A stretch of DNA of 64,000 nucleotides from VAXT01 sp038040395 (GCA_038040395.1 JBBPIJ010000010.1:27675-91674), one strand, 5' to 3'. Positions 1-8,038 are shown, counted from the first letter of the stretch. The notes: generated by a model from the sequence alone, not told the origin. Made by a program: numbers and translations.

Positions 1-472
1 TGTCGACGATGAGCCCGGAAAGGACGAGGCCGAGCCCGCCCCCGATCGCGAACACCGCCGAGACGACACCGACCGCGACTCCGACCTTCTCCTCGGGGAA
101 CTCGTCCTTGATGATCGCAAAGCTGAGCGGGAAGACGGCGCCGCCCGCGCCCTGCACCATCCGGAACGCGATCAGGAACCAGATGTTCGGGGCGAGAGCC
201 GCGCCGACGCAGCCGAGGAAGAAGATGCCGAGGCTGATCAAGAGCAGCCGCTCCTTCCCGTACTGGTCGCCGAGCTTGCCGAGCAGCGGGGTCGCGACGG
301 ACGCCGTCAGGAGAAAGCCGGTCAGGAGCCAGGTCACCCAGCCCGTCGTCGTGTGCAACTCCTCGCGGAGCGCGGGGAGCGCCGGCACGACCATCGTCTG
401 CTGGAGTGCGAAGGCGATGCCCGCGAGGGTCAGGATCCCGAGCGTGACGTTGTAGTGCTGGCGCTCCTTCAA
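1..472 (-). CDS. MFS drug/H+ antiporter (DHA2-like), N-terminal part, runs off the window
   Basis: Reading the minus strand from 472 to the left edge gives an uninterrupted N-terminus with the features of an EmrB/QacA-type major facilitator: a first helix ending in QQTMVVPALP, a second helix, the loop motif GKLGDQYGKERLL (MFS motif A, G-x-L-x-D-x-x-G-x-x) and two further helices with FRMVQGAGGAVFP. The start is a TTG at 470-472 that shares bases with the TGA stop of the Rieske gene (TTGA overlap), so the two genes are probably translated together. Inferred role: efflux of a small molecule by proton antiport in the inner membrane; the substrate cannot be read. Only about 157 residues are in the window. 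Confidence 0.85.
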   Translation of the reverse strand, partial: MKERQHYNVTLGILTLAGIAFALQQTMVVPALPALREELHTTTGWVTWLLTGFLLTASVATPLLGKLGDQYGKERLLLISLGIFFLGCVGAALAPNIWFLIAFRMVQGAGGAVFPLSFAIIKDEFPEEKVGVAVGVVSAVFAIGGGLGLVLSGLIVD

Positions 473-1476
473 GAGAGTGCTGTTGCCACGAGCTCCTGGA
501 AGCGGGCGACGAGCTGCTCGCTCTCGCCGAGCAGCCGCCCCTCCCCAACGATCCCCGACCGGACGCCCTTCTGGACACGCTCGACGAGCACGCGATCCTC
601 GGCGCCCACCTGCCGGTCGAAGGCGAGGAGCTCCTCCACCGAATCGTTGTCAGCGTCACGGGCGAAGAAGTAGTCGAGGAAACCGGACGCGCGCTCCGGG
701 CCAGCCGGCAGCAGCGGGCCGATCGAGAGGTTCGGCGTCCCCGCGAACACGTTGATCCTGAGGTTCGGCCAGACGAAGTGGAACTGCGCCTGCCCCTCGT
801 CCCCGTTGCGCGTCCGCGCGAACTGGGACAGCACGTGGTCCCCGGTCGGCTCGAGTCGGTACTCGTCGGGGTCGACGTCATACGCGGCGCTGAACCCCTT
901 GTGCGCGACCGGGCAGTGGTAGCACTCGAGGTAGTTCTCGCAGCCGATCTTCCAGTTCGCGGCGAGCTCGTACTCGTCGCGCGAGTGGAACACCAGGTCG
1001 TCGAGCGAGACGAAATCGGGCACCGGGCCGAGCGTCTCGGCGAGTGGTGGTGCGTCGGCGTCCGGGTTGACGAACAGGAACGGCCCCCACGTCTCGAGGC
1101 GAAGCGGGACGAGGGAGAGTCCCTCCGCGTCGAACCCACTCTCCCGCTCCGAGCGCGGCGCGGCGCGCAACGACCCGTCGAGCTCGTACGTCCACGCGTG
1201 GTACGGGCACTGGATGGTCTTCCCCTTGCCCGGGGCCTCGGCGAGCAGCGAGCCGCGGTGCCGGCAGACGTTGACGAGGGCGCGAATCCCTTCGTCGGCC
1301 CTGACGACGAGAACCGGGACATCTCCCGCCCAGGCGGCGACGCGGTCTCCCACGCTCTCCACTTCCCCCGCGTGGCCGACGTACTGCCACGAGCGCCGGA
1401 AGATCCGCTCCTGCTCGCGGCGCAGGACGTCGGGGTCGGAGTACCAGCTCCACGGCAGGGTTCGCGGCGCGGACAC
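469..1476 (-). CDS. Rieske non-heme iron oxygenase, alpha-subunit type
   Basis: 335 aa protein with a Rieske [2Fe-2S] site of the form C71-x-H73, 16 residues, C90-x2-H93 (CRHRGS and CPYHAW). The catalytic-domain motif follows at 180-192 (ENYLECYHCPVAHK), giving the two His ligands H187 and H192 of the mononuclear iron. The order Rieske domain then catalytic domain, the length and the ECYHC motif resemble the GbcA/carnitine monooxygenase-like branch that acts on quaternary amines, but aromatic-ring and other demethylating oxygenases share the fold, so the substrate is open. No reductase gene is adjacent. It is followed directly by an MFS exporter whose start overlaps its stop, which hints at a small catabolic or detoxification pair. 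Cytoplasmic. Confidence 0.85.
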   Translation of the reverse strand: MSAPRTLPWSWYSDPDVLRREQERIFRRSWQYVGHAGEVESVGDRVAAWAGDVPVLVVRADEGIRALVNVCRHRGSLLAEAPGKGKTIQCPYHAWTYELDGSLRAAPRSERESGFDAEGLSLVPLRLETWGPFLFVNPDADAPPLAETLGPVPDFVSLDDLVFHSRDEYELAANWKIGCENYLECYHCPVAHKGFSAAYDVDPDEYRLEPTGDHVLSQFARTRNGDEGQAQFHFVWPNLRINVFAGTPNLSIGPLLPAGPERASGFLDYFFARDADNDSVEELLAFDRQVGAEDRVLVERVQKGVRSGIVGEGRLLGESEQLVARFQELVATALS

Positions 1477-1535
1477 GCCCCGAATCTACCGCGCCGGGCT
1501 ACGACGCCTGGCCGAGAAGGCTTCGGCCCGAAAGG

Positions 1536-2054
1536 CTAGGCGGGCCGGATGTCGACGACGCGAGCGAGCTCCGGCGGCGTCTCGGGCGAATGGATGAGCT
1601 CGGCGGCGAGCGCGGGCAGGTCGAGCCCTTGCGAGCGCGCGGCCGAGCGCAGGAAGGAGAACGCCTCGTCGAGGCTGACGCCGATCCGCTCGGCGAACAT
1701 CCCCGTCGCCTGGTCGATCACCACCCCGCTCTCGAGCGCGGTCTGGAGCTGAATCGTGCGCTCGAGCAGGAACCGGGTCGCATCGGGCGCCTTACCCTCG
1801 ATCGGTGCCACCATGTTGACGGAGCGCGCGCCAAAATGGATCTCACAGGAGGCTTCGTTCCCGTCCGCGAGCCAGACACCCACCGCGTGAAAACACTGCA
1901 CGAGAGAGGCCGCGGTCGTCGCGTCGAGCCGGATGTGGACCTCGTGGACACCGTCGTGTGAGAAAGCCACCCCGCACACGCCGTCGAGCGCGGCAAGCAA
2001 AGCCTGAGAGCGCGCCTCGCTCGTGGCGAGCACCCTGATCGTCTCGCGGGGCAT
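1536..2054 (-). CDS. ANTAR-domain regulator
   Basis: 172 aa. The C-terminal third (about 115-165: LLERTIQLQTALESGVVIDQ, then ATGMFAERIGVSLDEAFSFL) is a typical ANTAR RNA-binding helical domain, which in actinobacteria promotes transcription antitermination by binding paired hexaloop RNA stems. The first about 95 residues form a short alpha/beta region that I do not recognise as GAF, PAS or a receiver; no phosphoacceptor motif is evident. I chose the ATG at 2054 because GGGAG lies about 7 nt upstream and the reading frame further upstream is a shadow of another gene. It stands alone between a Rieske oxygenase and an MFS gene, so its RNA targets cannot be read from context. Confidence 0.8.
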   Translation of the reverse strand: MPRETIRVLATSEARSQALLAALDGVCGVAFSHDGVHEVHIRLDATTAASLVQCFHAVGVWLADGNEASCEIHFGARSVNMVAPIEGKAPDATRFLLERTIQLQTALESGVVIDQATGMFAERIGVSLDEAFSFLRSAARSQGLDLPALAAELIHSPETPPELARVVDIRPA

Positions 2055-2203
2055 GGGGTCTCCCTTCGTCGCTGAAGCGGACGGTTGCAACGAAGAGAAG
2101 TGCCGGCGACTTAGCGGAGAGGGTCTAGCCCCTGCGTCTGCCCGACTGGTCGTTGTTTCCGATACGAAGTGTATCTCGATCGTTCGGGAAGCAAATCGGC
2201 CCG

Positions 2204-3442
2204 CTACTCGGCGGACTCGGGCAGCTCGCGCATCTTGGGGATCGGCGAAGGCAGGATCCACAGGAAACCCGCGATCGCGCCGATCACCCCGATCCAGAGG
2301 GTCGGCCGCAGCCCGATCGTGCTTCCCAGGAAGCCGCCGATCAGCGCTCCGACGGGACGGATGCCGTTGTTGACGACCATGTACGCGCCGGAGACCCGCG
2401 ACCGGAGCCGGTGCGGGACGAGGGCGGCGAAGATCGACGCGGCGCTGATGTCGAGGATCATCACGCCGAGGCCGCTCCCGAACTCGGCCAGGAACAGCGC
2501 CGCCAGCACGAGCGGTTTCGGCCCGCCTGCGAGCGGCACGAGCACCAGCGGCACGGGAAAGAGGATGCAGCCGAGCAGGTAGGTCGGGCCGATCCCGATC
2601 CTCCTCCCCAGCCGCGTCGTGATCAGCGACCCGATCACGCCGCCGACGGCGCCGGCGCCGAGCACGAGCCCGAGGGTGCCCGCGCTCACGTGCAGGGAGC
2701 GGACGACGTAGAGGATGAAGATCGCCCAGAAGATGAAGTTGAAGAGGTTGATCGTGGCCGTACCGAGCAGGGAGGCCCTCATGGACGCGTTGCCCCAGAG
2801 GAAGCGCACGCCCGCTACGACGTGTCCGCGCTCGGCTTCCTCCGTCGGAGGCTCCTCCGGCGAGATCGAGCCGAGGTAGAAGGCCGAGACGAGGTAGGTC
2901 GCGGTATCCACGACCAGCGCGAACGGCGCCTTCAGGAGCTGGACGAGGATGCCCCCGACGCTCGGCCCGGCGACGAACGAGAAGGCGCGGCTGCCGGAGA
3001 GGAACGAGTTCGCCTCGACGTAGCTGTCGCGGGGCACGATCGAGACGAAGAGCGAGCTGTACGAGACGTGGAAGAGAACCGTCATGCACCCCACGAGAAA
3101 CGCGACGACGTAGAGCTGCTGGAAGGTGAGCGCGTCGAACGCGTAGGCCGCCGGAATCGTCGCGATCAGCGCTCCTCGGGTCAGGTCCGTCGCGATCATC
3201 AAGCGACGCCGCCCGCCGTGGCGGTCGACCCAGGCGCCCGCGTGCAGCGCGAGGAGCAGATTCGGCACGAGCTCGGCCGCGATCAGGTAGCCCATCTGCG
3301 CGGCGTTCGCGTGCAGTACGAGGACGGCCGTCAGCGGGATCGCGATCATCGTGATCTGGTCGCCGAAGAGCGAGATCGTCTGGCCGAGCCAGAAGCGGCG
3401 GAAGACGAGGTTCTCCTGGAGGAGCTTGGGGACGAGCCGCAT
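2204..3442 (-). CDS. MFS transporter (EntS/MFS_3-like)
   Basis: 412 aa integral membrane protein with about 12 predicted helices. The N-terminus (residues 1-30) with FWLGQTISLFGDQITMIAIP is the signature of the MFS_3 (enterobactin-exporter EntS, macrolide-efflux) group, and DRHGGRRRLMIATDL after helix 2 is the cytoplasmic motif A. The central loop (PEEPPTEEAERGHV) separates the two six-helix halves. The ATG at 3442 shares one base with the TGA of the beta-lactamase-like gene (TGATG), so translation is coupled to it. Likely a proton-driven exporter of a hydrophobic or siderophore-like compound; substrate unknown. Lying downstream of a LysE-type exporter and a beta-lactamase-fold protein, it may belong to one resistance or export cluster. 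Confidence 0.85.
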   Translation of the reverse strand: MRLVPKLLQENLVFRRFWLGQTISLFGDQITMIAIPLTAVLVLHANAAQMGYLIAAELVPNLLLALHAGAWVDRHGGRRRLMIATDLTRGALIATIPAAYAFDALTFQQLYVVAFLVGCMTVLFHVSYSSLFVSIVPRDSYVEANSFLSGSRAFSFVAGPSVGGILVQLLKAPFALVVDTATYLVSAFYLGSISPEEPPTEEAERGHVVAGVRFLWGNASMRASLLGTATINLFNFIFWAIFILYVVRSLHVSAGTLGLVLGAGAVGGVIGSLITTRLGRRIGIGPTYLLGCILFPVPLVLVPLAGGPKPLVLAALFLAEFGSGLGVMILDISAASIFAALVPHRLRSRVSGAYMVVNNGIRPVGALIGGFLGSTIGLRPTLWIGVIGAIAGFLWILPSPIPKMRELPESAE

Positions 3443-4557
3443 CAGTGGCCGAAACCGGTCAATGCGGCTCGGGCGACGCGCGAGGCGAGGATGTCTGACG
3501 CAGCGCCGACACCGTGTCCGTTCCAGGTCAGCACGGTGACGACGAAGGCGCCCGCAGGTGAGTAGACGAGCCCGGTGTCGTGCCTCGCCTTCTCGATCCA
3601 GCCCGCCTTGTGCAACACGGTTACACCCGCGCCGCGCACGTAGGTCAGGCCCCCGCGCGTGCGCGCGTGCGCGAGGAGATAGAGGATGAAGCGCGCGTCC
3701 GAGGGCGTGACCGCTCCCCGGAAGCGCCAGATGAGCGCTCCTCGGGCGCCGGCCGCCAGGTGCAGGGCGCGCTCGAGACGGGCCATGTCCCATGCCGTCG
3801 TGGCCTTCCCGATGAATGACGGCCGGCCGAAGATCTCGAGCGGAATCGGAGAGCGTGCGATGCCGTCCTCGACGATGTAGCCGCCGTACATGTCGCTGTC
3901 GGCCATGCCGAGCTTCCACATCATCGCGTTCACGCGAGCCGAGCCTCCGGAGGTCGAGCCGCCGATTACCTCGAGCAGCTCATTTGCCGCGCGATCGTCC
4001 GAGTAGACGAGCATCTGCCACAAGAGGCTCGAGAGCCTCGTCCCGGGTGCCGGGAGCCCGCGCAGCTGGCGCATGAGCTCGACCGCGATCGCGAGCTTCA
4101 GCGTCGAGGCGGCCGGGAACCGTGCGCGCGCGTTCCAGGCTGCGCCCGCGCCTGTGCGCAGGTCCTGGACGAAGAGGCCGCACACTCCGGGGAAGCGGCG
4201 CGCCAGGCCGCGCACGGTGGCGGCGAGAGCCCGGTCCTCGTAGCCGCGCAGCGGCGGGATCGACCCTCGGTAGGGAGCGGCCTCTCGAGGCAGGCCGAAG
4301 ACGGGGCCGACCAACGTCGAGGAGCGGCGCCCTCGGGCGTCGACGGCGGTGACTCGCAGCGTCACGTCGCGCTGAGGCAGCGTCACGACGAGCACGAACC
4401 TCCGCCTGAACACGTTCTTCGTGGCAAGCAGCCGGCCGCCGACGCGGACGCGAACCTGGCGCGTGCCCCGCGCGACACGGCCCTCGATCCGGCCGAAGGA
4501 AACCTCGCGTGGAGCCGGCGAGATGATCGCCGGGGGCGGAAGCGGCACGGCGCCCAA
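3442..4557 (-). CDS. Serine beta-lactamase-fold protein (PF13354 type) with N-terminal beta-sandwich
   Basis: 371 aa. Residues 110-371 look like a class A-type serine hydrolase fold: STLK at 151-154 supplies the Ser-x-x-Lys pair, SDD with following N at 186-192 corresponds to the SDN loop, and HKAGW at 316-320 to the KTG strand. I see no omega-loop Glu equivalent (E166), so it may be a penicillin-binding or slow hydrolase rather than an efficient beta-lactamase. Residues 15-90 read as a small beta-sandwich. No signal peptide is visible. The start is a TTG at 4555-4557 directly after the in-frame TAG of the LysE gene; a GTG three codons on is the alternative. The downstream MFS gene overlaps its stop by one base. 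Confidence 0.75.
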   Translation of the reverse strand: MGAVPLPPPAIISPAPREVSFGRIEGRVARGTRQVRVRVGGRLLATKNVFRRRFVLVVTLPQRDVTLRVTAVDARGRRSSTLVGPVFGLPREAAPYRGSIPPLRGYEDRALAATVRGLARRFPGVCGLFVQDLRTGAGAAWNARARFPAASTLKLAIAVELMRQLRGLPAPGTRLSSLLWQMLVYSDDRAANELLEVIGGSTSGGSARVNAMMWKLGMADSDMYGGYIVEDGIARSPIPLEIFGRPSFIGKATTAWDMARLERALHLAAGARGALIWRFRGAVTPSDARFILYLLAHARTRGGLTYVRGAGVTVLHKAGWIEKARHDTGLVYSPAGAFVVTVLTWNGHGVGAASDILASRVARAALTGFGH

Positions 4558-5181
4558 CTAGCGCCTTTCGGTAGCCAGGCGAAGTCCGAGCCCGATGAGG
4601 ACCGCACCGGTCACGGCCTCGACGGCGCGCGAAATCGCCGGTCGGCCGAGGGCCTGGCCGGCGCGCGCGACCGCGAGCGCGTAGGCCGTCAGCCAGATGA
4701 GCGTCATGCAGCAGAAGACGAGGCCGAGACCGAGCAGCGCGGGGAAAGCGTGCTCCTGCGGCGCGAATTGAGGGAGCAGGCTGGGAAAGAACGCGGCCAT
4801 CTTCGGATTGCCGAGATTGCTGAGCAGGCCCTGGCGCAATGCAGTCCGCGGAGCGAGCTGACGCCGCGGGCCCGCGAGCTGCTTCCTCGGCCGCCGGCGG
4901 ATCGCGCCGAGAAGCGAGTGGGCGCCGAGCCAGAAGAGATACGCGGCGCCGGCGAGCTTCACGGCCAGGAAGGCCGGCTCGGAAGCGGTGAGCAGGGCGG
5001 CGACCCCGGCGGCGGTCGCCAATGTCCAGGTCGCCTGACCGCTCGACACGCCAATCGCCGTGAAGACTCCCGCGCGGCGCCCGCCCATGAGCGTGTTTCG
5101 GATCGTGAGCGCCGTGTCGGGGCCGGGCGTCACGATCACGATCGCCGATACGCCGAGGAATGCCACGAGCTGGCCGGCCAC
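4558..5181 (-). CDS. LysE/RhtB-family amino-acid exporter
   Basis: 207 aa membrane protein with the LysE-family hallmark near the N-terminus (VTPGPDTALTIRNTLMGGRR), the FWLGAHSL segment around residue 90 and NLGNPKMAAFFPSLLPQF around residue 130, the conserved GNPK motif of the family. Five to six transmembrane helices are expected. The family exports amino acids or derivatives by proton exchange. I chose the GTG at 5181 because the family alignment begins there; an ATG much further upstream would add about 50 residues that overlap the divergent gene's signal peptide region. Its TAG stop is followed, with no gap and in the same frame, by the beta-lactamase-like gene. Confidence 0.88.
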   Translation of the reverse strand: MAGQLVAFLGVSAIVIVTPGPDTALTIRNTLMGGRRAGVFTAIGVSSGQATWTLATAAGVAALLTASEPAFLAVKLAGAAYLFWLGAHSLLGAIRRRPRKQLAGPRRQLAPRTALRQGLLSNLGNPKMAAFFPSLLPQFAPQEHAFPALLGLGLVFCCMTLIWLTAYALAVARAGQALGRPAISRAVEAVTGAVLIGLGLRLATERR

Positions 5182-5224
5182 GCCTCGAAGTGTCTCAGAC
5201 GGCCCCGTGGGGAAGACTCCCGGT

Positions 5225-6520
5225 ATGCGAAGGGTTGCGTGGGCGAGCACTGTCGTCCTCGTCGCGGCCGCGATCCCGATCGGCCTGGCAGCCGCAGCGC
5301 CGGGCGATCTCGACCCGACGTTCTCGGGCAACGGCTGGGTACGGACCTACGACATGACCGGCTTCACCGGTCCCTATACGGCGAAGGGAGCGGAAGACCT
5401 GGCGATTCAGCCCGACGGGAAGATCGTCGCCGTCGGCGAGATCAAGAATCGCGGGCAACTCGTGCTCGGAGCCCTGCGGTGGACGTCGACCGGTGACCTG
5501 GACCGCTCTTTCGGCGACTCGGGCTGGGCGACCACACACGTCGGGCAGGTTCCGAACGCGCACGCGGTCGCACTCCAGCCGGACGGCAAGATTCTCGTCG
5601 GCGGCGAGGTCGACTTCGATCTCGATCTCAACCTCGCCGGGATCGCCCGCTTCAATCGGGACGGCTCGCTCGACCGCAGCTTCGGCGACGGCGGAGTCGT
5701 CCACTCCCCGAACGCGTTTGGCCGCCACGTCAACGACGTGGCAGTACAACGCGACGGGAAGATCGTCACGGTCGGCAACCACATCTCGTCGCGCGACCGC
5801 CAGCTGGCGTTCGCGGTCAGCCGCTACCTGCCGAACGGCGCGCTCGACCGGAGCTTCTCGGGCGACGGCCGAACATCCATCAGCTTCAGGAGCGGACACG
5901 AGACCGCCTATGCCGTTGCCCTGCAGCGGGACGGCAAGATCGTCGTCGCGGGCAGCGCCGAGTACTACGAGGACGATTTCGCCTTTGCGAGGCTTCGCCC
6001 GAACGGAAAGCTCGACCGCACGTTCTCGCGCGACGGGCTCCAGATGGTGCGCTTCGGCCCAGAGAGGACGGACCGGGTTCGCTCACTGGTCATTCAGCGC
6101 AACGGAAGGATCGTCGCGGCCGGCGATTCGAGAGTCCTTCCTCGGTACGAGCCCTCGCGGATGGCACTGATACGGCTGAAGGCGAACGGAGCCCTCGACC
6201 GGCCGTTCGGGAAGCACCTGACGAGCCCTGTGCGCAACGGCGGCTACGCCCGAGCGGTCCGCGTGCAGGCCGACGGCCGCATCGTGGTCGCAGGCCTCGC
6301 CTACGAAGATCCGGACTACAGCACCTCGGCGTGGTTCCTGGCTCGGTATCTGAGAAACGGCCGCAGCGACCCCGCGTTCGGCCGAGGTGGGATCGTCGTC
6401 AGCGACTTCGGCACGGGCACCGACTGGGCCGGTGCAATCGCGCTCCAGCCCGATGGAAGGATCGTCGTCGGCGGCTCGGTGTACGAGGATCAGGCAATCG
6501 CGCGGTATCGCGCCGGCTAA
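5225..6520 (+). CDS. Secreted delta-60 repeat protein
   Basis: 431 aa. An N-terminal signal peptide (residues 1 to about 25, two Arg, hydrophobic core, AAAAP end) is followed by about seven delta-60/DUF5122 repeats of about 55 residues. Each repeat carries an LDxxFGxxG strand (for example LDRSFGDSGW) and an xxIQPDGKIVxxG strand (VALQPDGKILVGG, VALQRDGKIVVAG and so on), giving a predicted extracellular beta-propeller. No enzymatic residues or wall-anchor motif are visible. I chose the ATG at 5225 because the hydrophobic leader starts there. Divergently placed from the LysE gene across a 43 nt spacer that must hold both promoters. Function unknown; the family is common in secreted proteins of environmental bacteria. 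Confidence 0.85.
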   Translation: MRRVAWASTVVLVAAAIPIGLAAAAPGDLDPTFSGNGWVRTYDMTGFTGPYTAKGAEDLAIQPDGKIVAVGEIKNRGQLVLGALRWTSTGDLDRSFGDSGWATTHVGQVPNAHAVALQPDGKILVGGEVDFDLDLNLAGIARFNRDGSLDRSFGDGGVVHSPNAFGRHVNDVAVQRDGKIVTVGNHISSRDRQLAFAVSRYLPNGALDRSFSGDGRTSISFRSGHETAYAVALQRDGKIVVAGSAEYYEDDFAFARLRPNGKLDRTFSRDGLQMVRFGPERTDRVRSLVIQRNGRIVAAGDSRVLPRYEPSRMALIRLKANGALDRPFGKHLTSPVRNGGYARAVRVQADGRIVVAGLAYEDPDYSTSAWFLARYLRNGRSDPAFGRGGIVVSDFGTGTDWAGAIALQPDGRIVVGGSVYEDQAIARYRAG

Positions 6521-6558
6521 GTCTCGTCCGTCCTCGTTGCGAGACTGGCCGCGTGGCA

Positions 6559-6897
6559 ATGGTCGGCGAAGAGCTCTCGCGCCTCGTGTCTTGGGGGGAA
6601 CGGCATCGACGCCTGCTCGCTCGGCTTTCGATCGTGCTGGCCGCGACGTTCGTCGTCGATGTGCTCGGAACCGTCGCGATCTACTTCGCGGAGCGCCACG
6701 CCGCCAGTACCGAGATCACCTCGTTCGGCGACGCGTTCTTCTTCACCACGGTGCAGCTCCTGACCGTTTCGTCGCAGATCAGAAACCCGTTCACGACATG
6801 GGGCCGCATCGCCGATATTGGGCTCGAGTTGTGGGGCGTGCTGTTCGTCGCCGGCTCCACCGGCGCGGTAGCGGCCTTCTTCCTACAGGCTGATTGA
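6559..6897 (+). CDS. Two-TM channel-like membrane protein with altered selectivity filter
   Basis: 112 aa. Two hydrophobic helices (about 20-45 and 85-108) flank a pore-like re-entrant segment FGDAFFFTTVQLLTVSSQIR. The layout (TM, pore helix, filter, TM) is that of small two-TM potassium channels, and TTVQLLTVSSQ sits where TTVGYGD is expected, so the K+ filter is absent. Either this is a channel of different selectivity or a derived non-conducting protein. ATG at 6559 is assumed; a GTG two codons upstream (6553) is possible. It begins 38 nt after the delta-60 gene on the same strand. Family assignment rests on topology and pattern only. Confidence 0.6.
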   Translation: MVGEELSRLVSWGERHRRLLARLSIVLAATFVVDVLGTVAIYFAERHAASTEITSFGDAFFFTTVQLLTVSSQIRNPFTTWGRIADIGLELWGVLFVAGSTGAVAAFFLQAD

Positions 6898-7021
6898 GCC
6901 GAAATAGCCCAAATTCCCGTTTCCGAGGCTGAAGCGCGCTAGACTTCCCGCAAGAACAGAACGTGTACCGGTGGCGCTCTGCCTCCTTGTGCGTTCATGA
7001 GTAGTAAGGGAGGTGGAATTG

Positions 7022-7228
7022 ATGGCAACCGGAACCGTGAAATGGTTCAACGACGCGAAGGGGTACGGATTCATCACGCCAGAAGACGGCGGGAAGGATC
7101 TCTTCGTGCACCACACGAACATCGCGGGCGAAGGGTTCAAGACTCTCGCCGAAAACGCGAAGGTGGAGTACGAGGCCCGTGAAGGCGCGAAGGGCCCAGA
7201 GGCGACTAACGTCGTCGTGACTGCGTAA
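7022..7228 (+). CDS. cspA: Cold-shock domain protein
   Basis: 68 aa single OB-fold cold-shock domain. RNP1 (KGYGFITPE) and RNP2 (DLFVHHTNI) are intact, as is the N-terminal TGTVKWFND strand. Binds single-stranded RNA/DNA and melts mRNA structure. The ATG at 7022 is set by a strong GGGAGG 8 nt upstream. A leader of about 120 nt (6898-7021) precedes it, long enough for the structured 5' UTR typical of csp genes. Its stop is followed by a strong intrinsic terminator (7246-7288) and then, with almost no space, by infA, another OB-fold protein needed in the cold. Confidence 0.95.
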   Translation: MATGTVKWFNDAKGYGFITPEDGGKDLFVHHTNIAGEGFKTLAENAKVEYEAREGAKGPEATNVVVTA

Positions 7229-7245
7229 GGAATCGGTCGATTCTG

Positions 7246-7288
7246 CCGCGCCGTCGGTGTTCTTTACACCGGCGGCGCGGTATTTTAT
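7246..7288 (+). terminator. Intrinsic terminator between csp and infA
   Basis: A 15-bp stem (7246-7260 with 7266-7280, one G-U pair) closes a 5-nt loop and is followed by TATTTTAT. It lies 17 nt after the csp stop and ends about 7 nt before the infA Shine-Dalgarno sequence, so there is no room for a promoter between terminator and infA. infA transcription must either read through it or come from a promoter inside csp. Confidence 0.85.
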
Positions 7289-7294
7289 GTGGAG

Positions 7295-7302
7295 GGAGGT
7301 GA
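7295..7302 (+). promoter_or_regulatory. Extended Shine-Dalgarno of infA that points to an AUC start
   Basis: GGAGGTGA is a perfect 8-base complement of the 16S rRNA 3' end. Its GGAGG core ends 8 nt before an ATC at 7308-7310. The only nearby GTG (7299-7301) lies inside this sequence and the ATG at 7287 lies upstream of it, so neither can use it. Confidence 0.6.
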
Positions 7303-7307
7303 CGGCA

Positions 7308-7529
7308 ATCGCCGGCAAGGAAGACAAGATCGAGTTCGAGGGTGAGGTCGTCGAGGCATTCCGCAACGGCATGTACAAGATCCTCCTCGACAACGGCCAC
7401 GAGACGCTCGGATACACCGCAGGGAAGATGCGGCGATACCGGATCAAGATCCTCCCGGGCGACCGGGTCAACGTCGAGCTCTCGCCGTACGACCTCGACC
7501 GCGGCCGGATCGTCTACCGACACCGCTAG
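7308..7529 (+). CDS. infA: Translation initiation factor IF-1, apparent AUC start
   Basis: About 73 aa OB-fold protein that binds the ribosomal A site during initiation. Family-typical segments are all present: KIEFEGEVVEAF, NGHETLGYTAGKMRRYRIKILPGD split over two strands, and VELSPYDLDRGRIVYRHR at the end. If translation starts at the ATC at 7308 the N-terminus reads MAGKEDKIEFEG, which matches the usual MAKKDxIExEG exactly in length; starting at the GTG (7299) or ATG (7287) would add 3 or 7 residues not seen in the family. It sits right behind the csp terminator. Identity is secure; the start codon is inferred. Confidence 0.93.
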   Translation: MAGKEDKIEFEGEVVEAFRNGMYKILLDNGHETLGYTAGKMRRYRIKILPGDRVNVELSPYDLDRGRIVYRHR

Positions 7530-7548
7530 ACCCTGATTTACTAGCCCG

Positions 7549-7932
7549 ATGCCGACCGGGTTCCTGCTGCTGCTCTCCTGGCTGGCCAACATCGTTTCAT
7601 TGGCGGTCGCCGACTGGCTCTTCGAAGGAGTGCGCATCGGTCACTGGTGGCCTCTGCTGATCGGCGCGGCCGTCCTCGGGATCGCGAACACGATCGTCAA
7701 GCCGATCCTGACGCTGCTCGCCCTCCCGCTCGTGATCCTGACGCTCGGCCTGGCGCTCATCGGCATCAACGTCGTGATCCTCGCGCTCGCCGAGTGGATC
7801 GCCCCCCGCTTCTCGATCGACGGCTTCTGGACGTACGTGGGAGCGTCGATCGTCGTCTGGCTCGTCAACTGGATCCTGCACGGGGCCTTCGGCCTGCGCG
7901 AACGGCCGAAGCACGCTCGCCCGGCGTTCTAG
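7549..7932 (+). CDS. Phage holin family 4 / YvlD-like membrane protein
   Basis: 127 aa with four hydrophobic helices. The spacing and the motif ANTIVKPILTLLALPLVILTLGL followed by GINVVILALAEW match the PF04020 (Phage_holin_4_2, YvlD) family; the conserved NxxVKPIL sits at the start of helix 2. Despite the family name these are chromosomal proteins, often tied to envelope stress, and nothing nearby is phage-like. It starts 19 nt after infA on the same strand and may be cotranscribed. Function not known in detail. Confidence 0.8.
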   Translation: MPTGFLLLLSWLANIVSLAVADWLFEGVRIGHWWPLLIGAAVLGIANTIVKPILTLLALPLVILTLGLALIGINVVILALAEWIAPRFSIDGFWTYVGASIVVWLVNWILHGAFGLRERPKHARPAF

Positions 7933-8038
7933 GTCCTAGGACCTTCCCGAACCGAACCTTTACCTGGGCCTGGCCTGAGGCTGGGGTGGCGCGGGGTAGT
8001 TTCGGTGTGCAAGCACGCCCAGCAAAGGGAGGTACGAA

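Noticed and set aside
2153..3565. Long plus-strand ORF rich in Asp, Arg and Glu
   Set aside because: Antisense shadow of the MFS gene; such Arg/Asp/Glu-rich open frames are expected opposite GC-rich membrane protein genes.
7549..7932. Holin annotation as a sign of a prophage
   Set aside because: Family PF04020 is mostly chromosomal, and no phage structural, lysis or integrase gene is nearby.
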